This document shows positions 14,731 to 22,266 of a stretch of DNA of 29,106 nt, piece by piece. The stretch covers positions 1 through 29,106 of IMG/VR virus record IMGVR_UViG_3300047173_000129. The stretch is one strand, 5' to 3'. Position 1 is the stretch's first letter, and each line of letters begins with the position of its first letter. A program made the position numbers and the translations under genes. The notes beneath the pieces are model-generated. The model searched no databases, was not told the origin of the DNA, and saw only the letters and a list, made by a program, of their open reading frames with translations. This DNA is from a virus.

Positions 14731-14955
14731 TTAATCCTTCTGCTTGTATTTGATGCGCTTGGCGCCGTGGTGCATCCCCATGAGAGTCAGGGCCAGCCGC
14801 GCCTGTTTGCCGAGCGTCCCCGGCGCGTCTTTCTTTTCCTCGGCATATTCGCGCGTGCTCTCGCCCGCCGCCTTGGCCTTCGCGCCGAACACGCCCTTGC
14901 GGCTTTTGGGCACCGCGGCTTGTATCCAGTTTTTTTTCTTCGGCGCGTCGGCCAT
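14731..14955 (-). CDS. small basic conserved phage protein, 74 aa
   Basis: A Lys/Ala-rich protein containing NWIQAAV, then KGVFGAKAKAAGESTREYAEE and a GKQARLALTLMG segment. This 'WIQ-x-A, AKAKAAG, ARLALTL' order is seen in small proteins of very many tailed phages near capsid genes; the function is not known to me. The open frame continues upstream to 15051, with an in-frame ATG at 15000, but ATG 14955 has an AGGAG site 7 nt before it and starts the conserved part, so I choose it. Confidence 0.7.
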   Translation of the reverse strand: MADAPKKKNWIQAAVPKSRKGVFGAKAKAAGESTREYAEEKKDAPGTLGKQARLALTLMGMHHGAKRIKYKQKD

Positions 14956-15002
14956 CGGGCGGCTCCTGCTTGCCAGGTCAATCAAACCCGGCGAGGCCAT
15001 GG

Positions 15003-15497
15003 TTAAATGCTGCGCTCCCAGGTGGAGAGGGAGGCGACGTAAGTGTAGCAATACTGGGTGTTAGCGGTCATGGCGGTGATCGCGTTGGCCACCGACTGGC
15101 CGGTGTTGGCGGTGAGCGTCACCGCCGTCTGCGTCTGCGTGGAGAAAAAGCAGGTCCGCGCCCCATCGCCCGGGTTGGGCGGAAAGGTGAAGGTGCCGGT
15201 CGCCAGCGTGCCGGCCGGGTTCAAAATCTCATAGCTGACGCCGTTGGGCACGGTGATCGTAAAGCCCGTGGTCGCCACGGTGTAGCGATAGCCCGGCACG
15301 TTGGCGATTTGACTGGCGGTTGCGTAAACGCCCTGGGCGGTCGGCTGCCCGCCCACCACATCCAGGAACAAATCGCTGGTGCCAACGGAGGTGACGGTGG
15401 GCACCACGATGGTTTGCGCGTAGGCGAAAGCCGCGCAGATCGCCAAGCCCGCGACGGCGGCGAGGATGGCGCGATAGTATTTTTTGAAAAATTCCAT
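15003..15497 (-). CDS. second Sec-signal virion-cluster protein, 164 aa
   Basis: The N-terminus has a basic n-region (KKYYR), a hydrophobic core (AILAAVAGLAICAAFA) and an AYA site before QT at residues 28 and 29. This is a clear Sec signal peptide, cut just before a Gln as in the 292-aa protein of the same cluster. The mature protein, about 136 residues, is beta-rich with a GFTITVPNGVSYEILNPAG segment, two central Cys and a final STWERSI resembling fibre-end strands. The start ATG has an AAGGA site 9 nt upstream. It is probably exported; whether it ends in the virion, periplasm or outer membrane cannot be told. Confidence 0.65.
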   Translation of the reverse strand: MEFFKKYYRAILAAVAGLAICAAFAYAQTIVVPTVTSVGTSDLFLDVVGGQPTAQGVYATASQIANVPGYRYTVATTGFTITVPNGVSYEILNPAGTLATGTFTFPPNPGDGARTCFFSTQTQTAVTLTANTGQSVANAITAMTANTQYCYTYVASLSTWERSI

Positions 15498-15509
15498 GGG
15501 CGTTTTTCC

Positions 15510-16034
15510 TTATGGCGACCCAGAACCGATGTTCTGGATGGTTGCGGTGGCGTTGGCGACAGAGGTGACGGTCACGATGAAATCGCGGAACGACTGTGAC
15601 GCGATGGTGGCCGTGCCGTTCACGGTCCAGCCGGTGTTGGTCGTCACGGTCAGGGTGAAGCCGGCGGCAATGTTGATGATGCGCAGAATGTAGCTGGCGC
15701 CCGTCTGAAAATTCGGCTGCGCCACGAGCAGCGCCGCCACGGTGGGCAGCGTGATCGCCGCGGCACCCGAGAAGGTGCCGGTCATGCCCAGTACGACCTC
15801 CGTGGACGCGCCGACAATGTTGGCCCCGGTCAGGGTCGCGGCGGCGGTCGCGGCGTTGGTATTATAGACCGCCTCCGGCCCGAGCGGATTGGCCGCACCT
15901 TCCGTGAACTCGGCAATCGTGTTCAGCGACATGACCGCGATCTCGGCGCCGCCATTGTCGCACACAAACCGCTCCGCCCCGGTGGGGCTGGTGATGACGT
16001 TGGCGCCAACGCTGTAAATCGGGGTCGCGGTCAT
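15510..16034 (-). CDS. beta-rich structural protein, 174 aa
   Basis: The N-terminal 50 residues are soluble with no signal. The C-terminal 90 residues form a clear beta domain: AITLPTVAALLVAQ, a SYILRIINIAAGFTLTVTT strand pair, then a NGTATIASQSFRDFIVTVTS segment and a final TIQNIGSG. This 'LPT, L-R-I-x-N, T-I, F-R-D-F-x-V-T, I-Q-N-I-G-S-G' order resembles small phage surface or decoration proteins I have seen in alphaproteobacterial phages, but no exact family name comes to mind. ATG 16034 has a GAGG site. It lies ten bases from the paralog pair, in the same operon. Confidence 0.6.
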   Translation of the reverse strand: MTATPIYSVGANVITSPTGAERFVCDNGGAEIAVMSLNTIAEFTEGAANPLGPEAVYNTNAATAAATLTGANIVGASTEVVLGMTGTFSGAAAITLPTVAALLVAQPNFQTGASYILRIINIAAGFTLTVTTNTGWTVNGTATIASQSFRDFIVTVTSVANATATIQNIGSGSP

Positions 16035-16043
16035 GTCATTGCC

Positions 16044-16961
16044 TCATCCAAATGTTGAAAGCGAGATCGAAGACGCCGCACCGCCGGTCGTGCTCAAGCG
16101 ATAGTTGATGTTGCCGGATGAATACGCGATGCAGTTGAGCCGGTATAGCACCTCTTTCTCAGGGTTAGACGTGCTGGTGGTCACGGCGTTGCCGCCATTG
16201 AACACAATCGCCGTGGTCGTGTTGGAAAACGCAAACCCGACCCATGTGGACCCGCCGTCGAAGCTGACTTCCGTGGCCATGGTGGCGGAATAGGTGATCC
16301 CTTGCCCGGTCAAAATCGCGCCGGTATCCGTGCCCGCGACCAGCCCGTTGCCGGTGGGAAACACCGTGAAAAAACTCTTTGGCTGCTTGACGTTGAACCC
16401 CACCGTGGGCTGCGCCGAGAGCGTGATCGTGCCCTCAATCGCGGGCGCCTGCGCCGTCGCCGCGTGCGGCACCGTCACCACACCCGTTACGGTCGTCCCG
16501 GACGGAATGCCCGGCCCCGTGATGGTCGCGCCAATGACCTGCGCCGCGTAGCCGGTAACGGCCGCGGCGGCTTCCACATTGCCCGAGATCGTGATGCGGC
16601 TGATTTGCGGCACCACAGCACTTTGCTCGCCCCGGATCGTGATGGGCGGCAGGCCGAGCGTCACCGTGTACGGGCCGCTTCCGGTGACAGAGGTGACGGT
16701 CGTGCCAGGCGGCACCAGAGGCGAATTGATGGTCGTGCCCACCGAGGGCGCCGCACCCGTGATCGTGGCCGTGAGCGACCCCGCCGTGGTCGTCAGGGTG
16801 ACAACCTGAGTCGCCCACACCGCGATGTTGAAGCCGCCCCGGAACGCGAACGGAATGCCCGGCCCAACGGCGGAAAAGGTGCCGATGACAACCGCGTTGG
16901 CCTGATCGCCTGGCGGGGGAAGGCCGGAGCCGGCAATGCCGGCGGGGGCGGGAACACCCAT
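16044..16961 (-). CDS. structural protein, tandem paralog 1, 305 aa
   Basis: Closely related to the next gene at both ends but not in the middle. The shared N-terminus reads PAPAGI, then SGLPPPGDQA, then a V-x-x-GTF and F-R-G-x-x-N-I strand. The shared C-terminus has SFDGGSTW, then EVLYRLNC, then a GGAA-x-S motif and a final FG. A copy of the GPGIP-x-GTTVT motif lies in each middle part. The protein is Thr/Gly/Val-rich, beta-structured and has no signal. Its start overlaps the stop of the other paralog (TGATG), with almost no ribosome site, so expression is coupled. A decoration or surface protein is the likeliest role, but the family is unknown to me. Confidence 0.6.
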   Translation of the reverse strand: MGVPAPAGIAGSGLPPPGDQANAVVIGTFSAVGPGIPFAFRGGFNIAVWATQVVTLTTTAGSLTATITGAAPSVGTTINSPLVPPGTTVTSVTGSGPYTVTLGLPPITIRGEQSAVVPQISRITISGNVEAAAAVTGYAAQVIGATITGPGIPSGTTVTGVVTVPHAATAQAPAIEGTITLSAQPTVGFNVKQPKSFFTVFPTGNGLVAGTDTGAILTGQGITYSATMATEVSFDGGSTWVGFAFSNTTTAIVFNGGNAVTTSTSNPEKEVLYRLNCIAYSSGNINYRLSTTGGAASSISLSTFG

Positions 16962-17866
16962 CAGCCATACACCGTAAAATCAAGGGACTCAGCCGCGCCG
17001 CCGTTTTCCGACATGCGCCAAATGATGCTGCCGGCCGATAGCGCCGTGCAATTCAGCCGGTAGAGAACTTCCGAGCATTCGTTGATGAAATTGAAGGAAA
17101 TCGGCGTGCCGGTGGCAATAATTGGCTTGGTCAAGGAGTTGGGGAAAATCGCAACCAGCCACGTATAACCGCCATCATACGAAAATTCGAGTTGCACCGA
17201 GCCGGTGAAATTGATCCCCGAGCCCACCACAACACCATTGAAATCGGCGGCCAAATTCGTGGTGATCCCCGTATTCGACAGCGCGAACTGATAGGCGTTC
17301 AACTGCGGCACCGCCGGCACGCTGCCCGTGGGCTGCGCCGACAACTGGTAAATCCCGGACTGGCCGGGGCTCTGCCCGGTCGCGGCAATCGGCGGCTGCA
17401 AAATCGCCGTCACAGTGGTGCCCGCCGGGATACCCGGCCCGCTCACCGCGGCACCCAGCAAATTGTTGGAGGTCAGCCCCGCCGCCGCCGAGGAGATCGT
17501 GATTTGCGGCTGGTTGAGATTAACCGTGCCCAAATAGGTCACGACAGGCAGCGCGAAGCTGTAAATCGGGTTGGGCGAGGACCCCAAATAAGCCGAAACC
17601 GTGCTGCCGCGCGGCAGCAAAACCGTGTTGAGCGTGGAGCCAACCGACGCCACCGCCGAGCCCGTCTCGCCGCCAATCACCGGAACAACCAGAAACAGGC
17701 CGGCCGGGGTATCGCCGCCCCAAATCGAAATGTTCACATTGCCCCGAAACCCAAACGGCTGGCCCGGCCCCACAGCGGTGAACGTCCCCGTGACGACAGC
17801 CGAAGCCTGATCCCCCGGCGGGGGCAGGCCCGAGGCGCTTATCCCGGCGGGGGCGGGAATACCCAT
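16961..17866 (-). CDS. structural protein, tandem paralog 2, 301 aa
   Basis: Shares the N-terminal PAPAGI and SGLPPPGDQA segments and the C-terminal SYDGGYTW, EVLYRLNC and GGAA-x-S segments with its neighbour. The central 120 residues are clearly different, apart from GPGIPAGTTVT. This pattern of fixed ends and a changed middle suggests that ends mediate assembly while the middle is exposed or adapts. The start codon follows the preceding stop directly (TAA then ATG) without a convincing ribosome site. No known domain is recognised. Confidence 0.6.
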   Translation of the reverse strand: MGIPAPAGISASGLPPPGDQASAVVTGTFTAVGPGQPFGFRGNVNISIWGGDTPAGLFLVVPVIGGETGSAVASVGSTLNTVLLPRGSTVSAYLGSSPNPIYSFALPVVTYLGTVNLNQPQITISSAAAGLTSNNLLGAAVSGPGIPAGTTVTAILQPPIAATGQSPGQSGIYQLSAQPTGSVPAVPQLNAYQFALSNTGITTNLAADFNGVVVGSGINFTGSVQLEFSYDGGYTWLVAIFPNSLTKPIIATGTPISFNFINECSEVLYRLNCTALSAGSIIWRMSENGGAAESLDFTVYG

Positions 17867-18634
17867 TTAGGCATCAACCAAATTCTGCTTGGCGGGCTCC
17901 GCGATGCTGCCCAGAATGCGCACCTCTTTCGCGCGCGGATCGTTCGGCCCCTTGATCGCCAGCGCATCGGCAAAGTCGGGATCGCGCGCCGGAGCGGAGT
18001 CCTCATACACACCTGGCAGCGGGTTTTCGAGATTGGCCACCATGCGCCGCGCCGGCGCCGCACCGCGCACCACCAGCCCGCCCGCCGTGATCCAGGCCGG
18101 TTGCTCCTGCACTACGCGCGGGGTCGCCCCCACCGACTCCTTGTAGGCGTCGAAAATCTCCTGGGCCACCTTGTTGAGCGGCAACATCCCGTCATTCGGC
18201 ACGCCCGACCAGATGATCTCGGTGGGCACCGGCAAATTGCGGTCATCCTTTTGGTACGGATCGACCTGCCGCTCATTCAAAAACATCGTGGTCATCACGC
18301 GATATTCCGGCGATGCCTTGGCCTCCCGCGCGGCCATGATGAGCTTGCCCATCCGCTCGCGGGCCTTCGAGCGCGCGGCCAGAATCTCCGGCGCCACGCG
18401 CTTGCGGCCCGAGCCCTGATCGTTCAACTCGGCAATGGCCAGGGCCAGCAATTCCGCGAAATTGCGCTCGCTCGCCCCCACCGCGCCACCGGCCGCCGCG
18501 GCCACCGGCTCGCTCTGCTTGGCCGCCGCCTGCACCTGCAATTCCGCCGCGTACTCCGCCACGGCAGCGCGCACGGCGTCCTTGAACTGCTTGCTCTGCG
18601 CCAAATCCCCGGCAATGCTGGGTTGCTCGATCAT
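17867..18634 (-). CDS. hypothetical virion-module protein, 255 aa
   Basis: The first 60 residues are Ala/Gln-rich helix (AVAEYAAELQVQAAAKQ). The rest is mixed, with an AARSKARERMGKLIM helix, a VPTEIIWSGVPNDGMLPLNKVAQEIFDAY motif near residues 136 to 164 and an acidic end. I do not recognise the family. The frame extends upstream to 18670, but ATG 18634 (starting MIEQPSIAG) has an AAGGA site 7 nt upstream. It is placed between the Bbp16-like cement protein and the paralog pair, so a head-assembly or structural role is likely but not shown. Confidence 0.6.
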   Translation of the reverse strand: MIEQPSIAGDLAQSKQFKDAVRAAVAEYAAELQVQAAAKQSEPVAAAAGGAVGASERNFAELLALAIAELNDQGSGRKRVAPEILAARSKARERMGKLIMAAREAKASPEYRVMTTMFLNERQVDPYQKDDRNLPVPTEIIWSGVPNDGMLPLNKVAQEIFDAYKESVGATPRVVQEQPAWITAGGLVVRGAAPARRMVANLENPLPGVYEDSAPARDPDFADALAIKGPNDPRAKEVRILGSIAEPAKQNLVDA

Positions 18635-18659
18635 GCTCAATCCTTTGTATCTGCGCCCC

Positions 18660-18676
18660 CGTGGCATCACGCCACG
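18660..18676 (-). other. hairpin across the stop codon of the Bbp16-like gene
   Basis: CGTGGC and GCCACG form a perfect 6-bp stem with a 5-nt loop. The stop codon of the capsid cement gene (18667..18669) lies in the loop region. No U-tract follows on the minus strand, so it is not a standard terminator. It could protect an mRNA end or be a processing site. Confidence 0.4.
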
Positions 18677-19215
18677 AAGAAGTTTTTGGTCGCGTATTTG
18701 TTGGCCTGGTCATCGCGCACCATCGTGACGATGGCCGAGGCGATGGTCCCGGCGGTGAAATTCGTCCCCGAAACGATCTGGAAATAGAGCCGCAAATACC
18801 GGGGCGAGAGGTTCGCCGGAAAGGCGGGCGGAAAATCGAAGCGCGCAATCACCGCGCTCGCGGTGAGCGAGGAGGCGGCAATCGCGCCGGTCTCAACCAG
18901 CGTGGTCCACGTCCCAGGCTGATACGAGCCGGACGAGCCGGTGTCCGGCGCCCCCTGAAACGCCACGTTGAGCGTGGCCGAGTTGCCGGTGGTGAAGGCC
19001 GTACCGATCAACACCTCCACCTGCGGCTTGTTCATACCCACACCGGCATCCTCGCCAAACAGCGTGGCGTTGCCGATGATGTTCTGCGGCGCGGTGCCAA
19101 CGCCCGTGCCGAGAAGATCGATAATGTTCTGGGAAGCGATGGAAACGCCCGCGCCGGCCACGAGAGACTGATTGGCGCCAACCGGGACGAAACTGAGAAG
19201 CGAGTCGAGTATCAT
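18667..19215 (-). CDS. Bbp16-like capsid cement (decoration) protein
   Basis: 182 residues with the family order I know from Bordetella phage BPP-1 Bbp16: a start MILDSLLSF, then SIASQNIIDLLGTGVG, a G-x-x-M-x-K-P-Q-V-E-V strand, central beta strands (ATLNVAFQGAPD), RYLRLYFQIVSGTNFTAGT and a final NKYATKNFFVA. Bbp16 binds the outside of the BPP-1 capsid shell and stabilises it. It lies directly after the capsid gene, as in BPP-1. ATG 19215 has a strong AAGGAG site 7 nt upstream, which fits a protein needed in hundreds of copies. Confidence 0.8.
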   Translation of the reverse strand: MILDSLLSFVPVGANQSLVAGAGVSIASQNIIDLLGTGVGTAPQNIIGNATLFGEDAGVGMNKPQVEVLIGTAFTTGNSATLNVAFQGAPDTGSSGSYQPGTWTTLVETGAIAASSLTASAVIARFDFPPAFPANLSPRYLRLYFQIVSGTNFTAGTIASAIVTMVRDDQANKYATKNFFVA

Positions 19216-19243
19216 TGGATAACTCCTTGAATTGTATAGATTT

Positions 19244-19260
19244 CCTAACTCGCCGTTAGG
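19244..19260 (-). other. hairpin across the stop codon of the major capsid gene
   Basis: CCTAAC and GTTAGG form a perfect 6-bp stem with a 5-nt loop, covering the TAA stop of the capsid gene (19256..19258). It is followed by AAATC rather than a U-tract, so it does not look like an intrinsic terminator. An mRNA-stability or processing role is possible. Confidence 0.45.
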
Positions 19261-20296
19261 TCACGGTGGCTTCCGTATTCAATATCTGGTCCACGATTTT
19301 GATGGGGATGCCGCGATAGCCGTCAATCGGCACCCCGGCATAGTCCTCGATGCGCAACAGCACGTTGCGATCACGCATCGCCTGCACGTCCATCCAGTGG
19401 CGCGTCGTGCGGTTGCAGTAGAACACCGGCCGCACGGTCGCCTCCATCGTGGCGTCCGTCTTCACGATGCCCGATGTCTTGGCCGACAGCTTGGGGAACA
19501 GAAGGAGCATCTGCGCCATCAGCGCGAACAAATCCGGCGCGTTCGGCCCGGCCAGCCCGGCATTGGTCGTGTCGATATTGGCCAGCCGCACGCCATAGCG
19601 CCAATCCTTCGGGCAAAGCCCGGTCTGCTGGCGGAACCACGAGGTGTACGCCTCAAAGCGGTTGCCGAGCGAGTCAACGCCCGGCGTCACATCGCCCTTG
19701 TCCTCCATCGCCAGCCCCGCCTGGCTGCCGCGCGGGAACAGCGCGAAGATCGACTCCGGCCCCCAGCCAATCAGCCACAACGAGGTGTTGCTGGTGCCCG
19801 TGCCGCCGCCCGAAAGCACGTTCGCCGCGTTCTGCGCGTTGGCGGTGGAAACCGTGTTGTAGAAGGTGGACAGCCCCATGAAGGTGGCCGGATTGGCGAA
19901 GGTGTTGCCGTAGATGAAGGTCTGCACAATGGTCTGCGACATCCCCTCCAGGAACGCCACGTCTTCGGACTCCCGGAACTTCTCCTTGTCCCCCGAATGC
20001 TCAGCCAGCGCCCGGTCAACCTGGCTGTAATCCTCCAGCATCCCCAGGCCCACCCGCGCCTTGGCGGTGGTGGACTTCGCATAGGGCACGCCGCGGTTAT
20101 ACTGGCGCCACGCCCCGGCCGGAATCGAGGTGCGGAACACGAACTCATGCCCGGTATTCTCGTTCGCCTCCACATACGGCAAATCATCCTGGAAATCATT
20201 GCACTGAGACAACATCTCCGCGATGATGGGAATGTTGCCGCTCTTGTCCGTGCGCAGCGCGACATCGACAAGGGTGGGCCAAGCGCCGGTTGCCAT
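19256..20296 (-). CDS. Bbp17-like major capsid protein (HK97 fold)
   Basis: 346 residues that follow the BPP-1-type major capsid pattern. The start has WPTLVDVALRTD and a MLSQCNDFQDDLPYVEAN helix-strand, followed by TGHEFVFRTSIP and a LEDYSQVDRALAEHSGD segment. ESEDVAFLEGMSQ and TFIYGNTFANPATFMGLS lie near 120 and 140. The C-terminal part has NTSLWLIGWGPESIFALFPRGSQAG and DWRYGVRLANID. This order (strand RT, LEAY-like, FLEGM, YGNT, G-L, WGP-FPKG, DWRY-RIANID) is conserved in this capsid family. The upstream neighbour is the scaffold and the downstream neighbour the cement protein, as in BPP-1. ATG 20296 has a strong GAGGAG site, 8 nt upstream. It forms the icosahedral shell. Confidence 0.9.
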   Translation of the reverse strand: MATGAWPTLVDVALRTDKSGNIPIIAEMLSQCNDFQDDLPYVEANENTGHEFVFRTSIPAGAWRQYNRGVPYAKSTTAKARVGLGMLEDYSQVDRALAEHSGDKEKFRESEDVAFLEGMSQTIVQTFIYGNTFANPATFMGLSTFYNTVSTANAQNAANVLSGGGTGTSNTSLWLIGWGPESIFALFPRGSQAGLAMEDKGDVTPGVDSLGNRFEAYTSWFRQQTGLCPKDWRYGVRLANIDTTNAGLAGPNAPDLFALMAQMLLLFPKLSAKTSGIVKTDATMEATVRPVFYCNRTTRHWMDVQAMRDRNVLLRIEDYAGVPIDGYRGIPIKIVDQILNTEATVT

Positions 20297-20339
20297 TACG
20301 CGGTCTCCTCAAAATAACAGGCGGTGAAGGGGGCTGACA

Positions 20340-21248
20340 TCAGTTGACGCCCCGTTGGGCGTAGATCGACCGCAGCCCGCCGGACGGCGCGCGGCCATTG
20401 CCCGGCGGCGGTTTCGGCGATGGCGGGGGCAAACCCGGCTCATCGACATAGCGCGCGGCCCGGTGGAGCAATTTCAGAAACAAGGGATGATCCCCGGCCC
20501 CGGTCATCGCGGCGAATTCGTTGAACGCCTGCGCATCGGCGGCATATTGCGCCGTGCCGGGCTTGGCATCCGAGACCAGCGCATCGCGCACGCGCGCAAT
20601 CGCGCCCATCGCCGTGTTGTGCCCGGCCCCGCCCAAACGCGGGTCCGCCATCACTTCCTTGCGCCAATTCTCGCGCGTTTCGGCAAAGGCGCGATGCTGC
20701 ATCTCGGCCAACTGCGCCACCGCCGCCTGCTGAAACGCTTGCAGGCTGGCCACATGCAAATCCAGAAGCTCCTGGCCGACCTCGGGCGACACCCGATGCT
20801 TGCCCAGCACCTCGTTATATTTGCCGAACGCCTCCTGATCGGCCGGCAGCCCATCGGGCAATTTCCAGTCGGGATAGGCAATCGGCTCCGGCGCCACGGG
20901 CTCCGCAGGTGCGGCGGCTTCGGCGGCGGGCTTGGCGGGCTCGCCCGCCGGGGCATCGGCGGCGGATGGCCCCGGCGGCGCGTCCGCGGCGGCCGTGGCG
21001 TCAACCGGCGCAGCCGCGGGAGGTACAAGACTCGCCGGCGGCTCCGGCGCCTTGAGCGTCGATAAGAGGCTTGGCGTCTCGGTGTGCGGCGCAAAGGCGG
21101 GGGCCGGGCTGGGTGCGGCGCTGGGTGCCGGAGACGGGGTATCAGAGGGGAGCGGACTCGGCCCGATGGGCGCTGCCACGGCCTCTTGCGACACCCCGCC
21201 ACCAGCCAGGGTGTCAGGCACCAGCGGCGGTGCGCCCGTGCCCGACAT
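20340..21248 (-). CDS. head scaffolding protein
   Basis: 302 residues. The first 120 are Pro/Ala-rich and disordered, with PAPA-type repeats. The core from residue 125 has YPDWKLPDGLPADQEAFGKYNEVLGKH, then SPEVGQELLDLHVASLQ and a charged helix ending ENWRKEVMADPRLGG. This 'LPEG, D-x-x-x-x-F, E-x-A-Q-x-L-x-D-L, W, D-x-x-x-G-G' order is what I expect of scaffolds of BPP-1-like heads. The C-terminal LLHRAARYVDEPG helix and a basic tail suit binding to capsid protein. It comes just before the capsid gene. It should fill the prohead and be lost on maturation; the disordered N-terminus is unusually long. Confidence 0.72.
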   Translation of the reverse strand: MSGTGAPPLVPDTLAGGGVSQEAVAAPIGPSPLPSDTPSPAPSAAPSPAPAFAPHTETPSLLSTLKAPEPPASLVPPAAAPVDATAAADAPPGPSAADAPAGEPAKPAAEAAAPAEPVAPEPIAYPDWKLPDGLPADQEAFGKYNEVLGKHRVSPEVGQELLDLHVASLQAFQQAAVAQLAEMQHRAFAETRENWRKEVMADPRLGGAGHNTAMGAIARVRDALVSDAKPGTAQYAADAQAFNEFAAMTGAGDHPLFLKLLHRAARYVDEPGLPPPSPKPPPGNGRAPSGGLRSIYAQRGVN

Positions 21249-21655
21249 TACGCGGCCCGCCGGATTTTAACCGGCTTGGCAAAATTCGGATCGTTCTCGG
21301 TGTGCATGGCCGCCACCGTGATGGGGTCGCGCCGCAGCCAGGTCTGGTAGAGCCGTTGCCCAACCGCCTGTTCGCCGGCGTGGAACCACGTCGCCTCAAC
21401 TTGCGGAAACCCGTTCGGCCCGCAGGCAAACCGCTCCTCAAAAGCGTGCGTCACCTGCAACAGCTTCCACATCTCCCGGCGACCAACGGCGGAACGAAAC
21501 ACACCCGCCCAAAACGCCTCCGCCTCGTCCGCTTCGCGCTTGGCCTGATCGCCCGCGCGCTTGATCGCCGCCGGGTCAATCGCGTTGGCCAAACCCTTAT
21601 CCGTTGGCAGGTCAGCCGCCGGCACGTCATCGGGCAGGTCATCATCCTCCATCAT
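21248..21655 (-). CDS. Bbp19-like head-module protein, 135 aa
   Basis: An acidic start (residues 1 to 45), then AEAFWAGVFRSAVGRREMWKLLQVT, a FERFACGPNGFPQVEATWFHAGEQAVGQRL segment and a basic end. The pattern 'F-x-x-x-x-x-S-x-x-G-R-R-x-x-W-x-x-L, T-x-x-x-x-x-F, F-x-x-G-x-x-x-x-G-x-x-L' matches the Bbp19 family, a small protein of BPP-1-like phages of unknown role next to scaffold and capsid genes. The gene overlaps its neighbours at both ends, so it is translated together with the scaffold. Confidence 0.7.
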   Translation of the reverse strand: MMEDDDLPDDVPAADLPTDKGLANAIDPAAIKRAGDQAKREADEAEAFWAGVFRSAVGRREMWKLLQVTHAFEERFACGPNGFPQVEATWFHAGEQAVGQRLYQTWLRRDPITVAAMHTENDPNFAKPVKIRRAA

Positions 21656-22197
21656 GGCATGATGATCCCGGAGGGCAGCCGCTTGGGGTTGAGCGCGTTG
21701 GCGGGCAAATCATTATGCGTGCGCGGCCCGTTCCGTTCGGGCACCGGCTCCGGCGCTTTTTGCGCTTGGATCGCACCGTGCGGCCAAACGACCTGCACCG
21801 CGCGATCCTGCGTTTTGATCGGGCTCGCCAGCGGCTCCGGCAAAATCATCCCCACCCGGCCGGTCGCGTTGTGCTGGAGATCGCGCGCCGTCATGGCCAG
21901 CATCCGCAAATTCTCAGCCAGCATCAGAAACAGCTTGCGCGGATGAAAGCCCCGCAGCCAGTTGCCCGCGCGCTCATGCGCTTCGTGCATCATCAACCCA
22001 ATGGGCAGCCAACGCGTATCCTCGCGCCACGCGCTCGCCTGGCGGCACGCGCCCTCAATCAACCGCAGCCGATGACGCAGCGAATTATAGGTGGGGCCGG
22101 CGGCGGGCAAAACCGCCAACGCCTCGCATTCCTCGGCCGCAAGGGTCAGGTTTTCGGACAAGCACGAGAAGATTTCAGTCTCGGTCAAAGCGCCCAT
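21652..22197 (-). CDS. conserved phage protein before the scaffold, 181 aa
   Basis: A helical protein with MGALTETEIFSCLSENLTLAAE, then SLRHRLRLIEGACRQASAWREDTRWLPIGLMMHEAHERAGNWLRG near residues 45 to 95 and a KLFLMLAENLRML helix. The last 60 residues are Pro-rich and likely disordered. The 'EGACRQA-x-WR-x-x-RWL-x-IGL-x-M-x-x-x-H-x-x-AG-x-WLR' pattern is one I associate with unnamed proteins of podovirus head modules. The frame extends to a TTG at 22224, but ATG 22197 fits better as it starts the conserved TETEIF part. It is the first gene of the main structural operon. Confidence 0.65.
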   Translation of the reverse strand: MGALTETEIFSCLSENLTLAAEECEALAVLPAAGPTYNSLRHRLRLIEGACRQASAWREDTRWLPIGLMMHEAHERAGNWLRGFHPRKLFLMLAENLRMLAMTARDLQHNATGRVGMILPEPLASPIKTQDRAVQVVWPHGAIQAQKAPEPVPERNGPRTHNDLPANALNPKRLPSGIIMP

Positions 22198-22222
22198 TCG
22201 CCTGCATAGGACGCCGTTATTC

Positions 22223-22247
22223 AAAAAAACAAGCCGTCATTGCGGCT
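22223..22247 (-). terminator. hairpin with U-tract in the leader of the structural operon
   Basis: On the minus strand, AGCCG, a 6-nt loop and CGGCT form a perfect 5-bp stem followed by TG and seven T residues. This has the form of a small intrinsic terminator. It lies 26 nt before the first gene of the structural operon. It may stop minus-strand transcription coming through the island from the right, or act as an attenuator in the operon leader. Confidence 0.45.
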
Positions 22248-22250
22248 GTC

Positions 22251-22266
22251 GTTATGGGATGTTATG
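22251..22266. promoter_or_regulatory. GTTATG direct repeats with 10-bp spacing between divergent operons
   Basis: GTTATG occurs at 22251 and again at 22261, one helical turn apart, in the short gap between the divergent operons. Repeats in register on one face of DNA often bind a regulator; the HTH protein encoded next to it is the obvious candidate. No clear promoter could be fixed here for either side. Confidence 0.3.

Noticed and set aside
13983-15497. Lysis genes (holin, spanin, endolysin) among the small genes with signal or charged helix
   Set aside because: No lysozyme or amidase motif, holin-like double membrane segment or lipobox is visible; the signal proteins have beta-rich fibre-like ends.
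8220-17866. Diversity-generating retroelement, as in BPP-1
   Set aside because: No reverse transcriptase is present in the window, and the repeats and paralogs show no template/variable pair with adenine-directed changes.
17192-18787. 531-codon plus-strand frame
   Set aside because: It crosses several overlapping minus-strand genes with good ribosome sites and has shadow-type composition.
19244-19260. Intrinsic terminator after the capsid gene
   Set aside because: The stem is only 6 bp and is not followed by a U-tract on the minus strand.
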